NCBI GenBank assembly: GCA_009693345.1
Contig: SHXL01000017.1
Span: 1 to 21,600, forward strand
Source: Betaproteobacteria bacterium
GTDB taxonomy: Bacteria > Pseudomonadota > Gammaproteobacteria > Burkholderiales > SG8-39
Direction: 5' to 3'
Length of the DNA stretch: 21,600 bases
Both the position numbers and the translations under genes were made by a program. Shown here one piece after another: positions 21,494-21,600 of the stretch. Each line of letters starts with the position of its first letter. Within the stretch, counting starts at the first letter, position 1. The notes beneath the pieces are model-generated. The model searched no databases. It was not told where the DNA came from and saw only the letters and a list, made by a program, of their open reading frames with translations.

Positions 21494-21600
21494 GCGCAAG
21501 CATTGCGGAGCTTGAGCGCGCAATCAGGCTCAACCCCCGGGATGCGGATGGCTGGCACCGGCTCGCCGTCGCCTTCTTTGATGCGGGCCGTTTCGACGAC
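21490..21600 (+). CDS. TPR-like protein, 5' end only
   Basis: An open frame starting at GTG 21490 in GTGA overlap with sspB runs off the window after 37 codons. The visible part reads MSASIAELERAIRLNPRDAD followed by GWHRLAVAFFDAGRFDD. The pattern of ERAIRLNP, then W-x3-A-x3-F-x3-G-x-F/Y, is that of tetratricopeptide repeats. The product and length are unknown. Many TPR proteins with glycosyltransferase or other domains begin this way, so no function is assigned. Confidence 0.65.
   Translation, partial: MSASIAELERAIRLNPRDADGWHRLAVAFFDAGRFDD

Noticed and set aside
19880..21523. 547-codon minus-strand open frame opposite petC, sspA and sspB
   Set aside because: It is a shadow of three clearly identified plus-strand genes and crosses the petC terminator hairpin. 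Its composition is typical of antisense GC-rich translation.
1..21600. CRISPR array, tRNA, rRNA, insertion sequence or prophage
   Set aside because: No regularly spaced repeats, cloverleaf-type sequences, transposase motifs or phage genes were seen on either strand.

Overview
The window is a 21.6 kb piece of high-GC bacterial chromosome that looks betaproteobacterial. The indicators are an mla operon carrying its own mlaA, a short-form HisG, a complete his cluster running into hinT-tatABC, and a petABC block followed directly by sspA-sspB. Coding density is very high. I see no tRNA, rRNA, insertion sequence, CRISPR array, phage gene or integration site. Almost everything is recognisable housekeeping, and I do not see a convincing previously undescribed multi-gene system.

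Layout. (1) 1-616, minus strand: the 5' part of an ABC-type ATPase gene. Its reading frame is disrupted at a perfect 40-bp palindrome (80-119), which may be an assembly or amplification artefact. (2) 664-4559, plus: mlaF-mlaE-mlaD-mlaA-mlaC-mlaB, the retrograde phospholipid transport system that keeps the outer membrane asymmetric. (3) 4620-6274: a two-gene ABC-2 exporter. (4) 6277-7795: ibaG (BolA family) and murA, with a G8-C-G6 tract at their junction. (5) 7815-14390: hisG-D-C-B-H-A-F-I-E, all histidine biosynthesis steps except HisZ and a histidinol-phosphate phosphatase. (6) 14387-16159: hinT, then tatA, tatB and tatC, with a terminator-like hairpin between tatA and tatB. (7) 16210-16389: a 59-residue, very basic small protein I do not recognise. 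(8) 16417-17592, minus: a membrane-anchored DegS/DegQ-type serine protease. (9) 17721-20328: petA-petB-petC (cytochrome bc1), with a good promoter in front and a strong terminator behind. (10) 20396-21493: sspA and sspB. (11) 21490 to the edge: the start of a TPR-like protein.

How the genes fit together. From mlaF to tatC, all genes run in one direction with little spacing and many 4-base stop/start overlaps, which suggests extensive translational coupling. The theme is envelope maintenance (Mla lipid transport, MurA peptidoglycan precursor synthesis, Tat export) interleaved with histidine biosynthesis. The Rieske protein PetA carries a twin-arginine N-terminus and is a likely substrate of the Tat translocase encoded just upstream. 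The most useful follow-ups are the palindromic edge, the unknown 59-aa gene, the intra-tat terminator, the poly-G junction between ibaG and murA, and the PLWY variant of the cytochrome b Qo motif.
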